From the NCBI GenBank assembly GCA_038235705.1, contig JBBSTR010000039.1, positions 1 through 22,586 of the forward strand: a DNA stretch of 22,586 bases, in the 5' to 3' direction. A program made the translations under genes and the position numbers. This document shows positions 21,320 to 22,586 of this stretch, in pieces (position 1 is the stretch's first letter; each line of letters starts with the position of its first letter). A model generated the notes under the pieces. The model saw only the letters and a program-made list of their open reading frames with translations. It was not told where the DNA came from and ran no database searches. The stretch is from CANKBT01 sp038235705. GTDB taxonomy: Bacteria > Actinomycetota > Actinomycetes > Mycobacteriales > SCTD01.

Positions 21320-21820
21320 CTAAAGCGGGAAGACCAGGCACGTCGACGAGGCCGTGGCCACGAGCCGACCGGCAGCGTCGCGCACCTCACCCTCCGCGAA
21401 CGCCGCTCGGCGGCCGGGCTTGGTGACCCGCCCGGTCGCGGTGAGCTCACCTTCGCCGGCGCGCACCGGACGGAGGAAGTTCACCTTGATCTCGAGGCTC
21501 GTGTAGCCGGTCCCGACCGGCAGCGTGGTCTGCACCGCGCAGCCCGCCACCGAGTCCAGAAGCGTGCAGACCAGCCCGCCGTGCACGAGCCCGATCGGGT
21601 TGTAGGCCGACTCGTCCGGCTCGCACCCGAAGACGACCAGACCCTCCTCGACGCTGATCGACCGCATCCCCATGAGCGCGCTGATCGGCGGTGGCGGCAG
21701 CTGCCCGGCCAGCATGGCCCGCTGGTAGTCCAGCCCGCTCATCGTCGCCATCGCCTGGAAGGCGACCTGCGGGTCGTGCCAGCTGACAGTACGGCTGCGC
21801 GCCTCGCCCCAGGCCTCCAC
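21320..21820 (-). CDS. PaaI-type hotdog thioesterase
   Basis: This 166-aa single hotdog-fold acyl-CoA thioesterase has YNPIGLVHGGLVCTLLDSVAG, the PaaI active-site motif (HGG at 80-82, D89 on the helix). TSLEIKVNFLRPVRAGEGELTATGRV and GRRAAFAEGEVRDAAGRLVATASSTCLVF complete the fold. It should hydrolyse CoA thioesters of aromatic or fatty acyl groups; the natural substrate is unknown. The GTG start at 21820 shares its first base with the TAG stop of the small upstream gene, implying coupled translation. Confidence 0.92.
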   Translation of the reverse strand: MEAWGEARSRTVSWHDPQVAFQAMATMSGLDYQRAMLAGQLPPPPISALMGMRSISVEEGLVVFGCEPDESAYNPIGLVHGGLVCTLLDSVAGCAVQTTLPVGTGYTSLEIKVNFLRPVRAGEGELTATGRVTKPGRRAAFAEGEVRDAAGRLVATASSTCLVFPL

Positions 21821-21978
21821 TATGACGATTCCCCGCGGGCCGGGTCGGCGGGCTGGGGCTCGGTCTCCTCCGCCGGGCTGGGCCGCCCGCTGTCCTGGAG
21901 ACCCTCGTGCTCCGACGCAGGAAGCTCGGCGGTTTCGTCCGGTTCGGGGGTGCCTGACAACTCCACGGGTCCGCTCAT
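21820..21978 (-). CDS. Small acidic disordered protein coupled to the thioesterase
   Basis: This 52-aa protein (MSGPVELSGTPEPDETAEL...) is rich in Glu, Pro, Asp and Ser, with no membrane segment or known motif. ATG 21978 has AGGAAG at SD distance, and the TAG stop overlaps the thioesterase GTG by one base, which argues for a real leader gene in a two-gene operon. A longer frame upstream to 22134 is arginine-rich and unlikely to be coding. No function is recognised. Confidence 0.6.
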   Translation of the reverse strand: MSGPVELSGTPEPDETAELPASEHEGLQDSGRPSPAEETEPQPADPARGESS

Positions 21979-22208
21979 GCGAGTCTTCCTGCCCCGCCCA
22001 TGAAACCGAACACCGCTCCCACGCCTCTCACAGGCATGAACCGTGACCGGGAGGCCGAACCCTGCGTGCCACGTCACTGGACACGGCCCGCGAGCGGGGC
22101 GTCGGAACCGCTTCCGGCGCCGGGGCCGGAGCACACGATCGGGTCCGTACGGCCCGGCACGCAGGCCATGCCGACCACTGAGCTCGTCGACGGACGCACG
22201 GGAGAGTC
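21979..22208. other. Intergenic region between thioesterase operon and GH114 gene
   Basis: 230 bp between divergent genes. It should hold promoters in both directions, but I find no convincing -35/-10 pair, repeat or RNA. Confidence 0.5.
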
Positions 22209-22586
22209 TTGAAGACCGGGATCCTGCTGCTCGGGCTCGCGCTCCTGGTCGGCTGCAGCTCCGTCGGGGCTGCCCCGTACGACGGCACCGGGCTGTCGCC
22301 GAACGCGAGCCCGACGGCGATCACGCTGCCGCCGTACGGGCCGTTCGACTACCAGCTCGGGGGGCCGTACGAGCCCGCGCCGGGCACACGCGTCGTCACC
22401 CGGGACCACAGCGTCGACAGCGCGCCGGGCGCGTACGGCGTCTGTTACCTCAACGCCTTCCAGACCCAGCCGGAGGAGCGTGGGTTCTGGGACGCCGAGC
22501 ACCCCGACCTGCTGCTGCGCACGAACGGGAAGGTCGTCGAGGACGAGAACTGGCCGGGCGAGCTGATCCTGGACACGTCCACCCCC
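22209..22586 (+). CDS. GH114-like lipoprotein (endo-alpha-1,4-polygalactosaminidase type), 3' end outside window
   Basis: The open frame runs off the window (126 codons seen). TTG 22209 gives a lipoprotein signal: MKTGILLLGLALLVGC with perfect lipobox LVGC, Cys16. It is the only start in frame, with GGAGAG just upstream at rather short spacing. The mature part has FDYQLGGPYEPAPGTRVVTRDHSV, GVCYLNAFQTQPEERGFWDAEHPDLLLR and WPGELILDTSTP, the first strands of the GH114 TIM barrel (the family start FDYQLGG...VV.RD and CY.NAFQTQP is familiar). The family hydrolyses galactosaminoglycan chains. A surface role in exopolysaccharide turnover is inferred. Confidence 0.82.
   Translation, partial: MKTGILLLGLALLVGCSSVGAAPYDGTGLSPNASPTAITLPPYGPFDYQLGGPYEPAPGTRVVTRDHSVDSAPGAYGVCYLNAFQTQPEERGFWDAEHPDLLLRTNGKVVEDENWPGELILDTSTP

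Overview
The window is high-GC DNA with mostly SD-led or leaderless genes. It carries an EspR-like regulator, a GH114 lipoprotein, a DUF2630 protein and an actinobacterial-type integrase. Together these point to an actinomycete, perhaps Propionibacteriales/Nocardioidaceae; that placement is inference. It divides into a mobile half (1 to about 10,094) and a chromosomal half (about 10,095 to 22,586).

Mobile half: this is the integrase-proximal end of an integrative conjugative element (ICE) sitting in the 3' end of a tRNA-Lys(TTT) gene (10022-10094, minus strand). From the tRNA leftwards come a tyrosine integrase whose 3' end runs into the tRNA gene, an excisionase-like HTH protein and a divergent EspR-like XRE regulator. 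Next are a small GlsB/YeaQ-type membrane protein and an orphan NarL-type response regulator with a paired palindrome in its promoter, then a cell-wall hydrolase and a lipoprotein of the type found in conjugation clusters. An IS256-family insertion sequence lies beyond these. Its transposase is itself split by a 3,152-bp element coding only for two tyrosine recombinases of the TnpA/TnpB type. This inner element has 15-bp perfect terminal inverted repeats and no target duplication. Removing 1065-4216 restores an intact 418-aa transposase, so the nesting is inner recombinase element > IS256 > ICE > tRNA-Lys. The other ICE end (attL) and the left IS end lie before base 1.

Chromosomal half: a membrane-anchored metallophosphoesterase is followed by a tRNA-Glu / tRNA-Asp / tRNA-Phe cluster. 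A divergent MarR regulator / aminoglycoside-phosphotransferase-like kinase pair shares a 45-bp promoter with a palindrome inside it. A TauE/SafE permease faces a four-gene ABC transporter operon (ATPase, permease, ATPase, permease; two of the junctions are 4-nt overlaps). Next is a metal-handling pair: an NmtR/SmtB-like ArsR repressor divergent from a 68-aa protein that is about one third histidine, whose 3' end is repeated in tandem downstream of its stop. The window closes with DUF429, DUF2630 and PPOX genes, a PaaI-type thioesterase preceded by a tiny acidic protein, and the start of a GH114 lipoprotein.

The most notable points are the precisely reconstructable recombinase element lodged next to the catalytic-Glu codon of an IS256 transposase, the metal sensor/His-rich pair with its decaying 3' tandem repeats, and several promoters whose -10 box sits 6-7 nt from the start codon (leaderless genes), some with overlapping palindromic operators.
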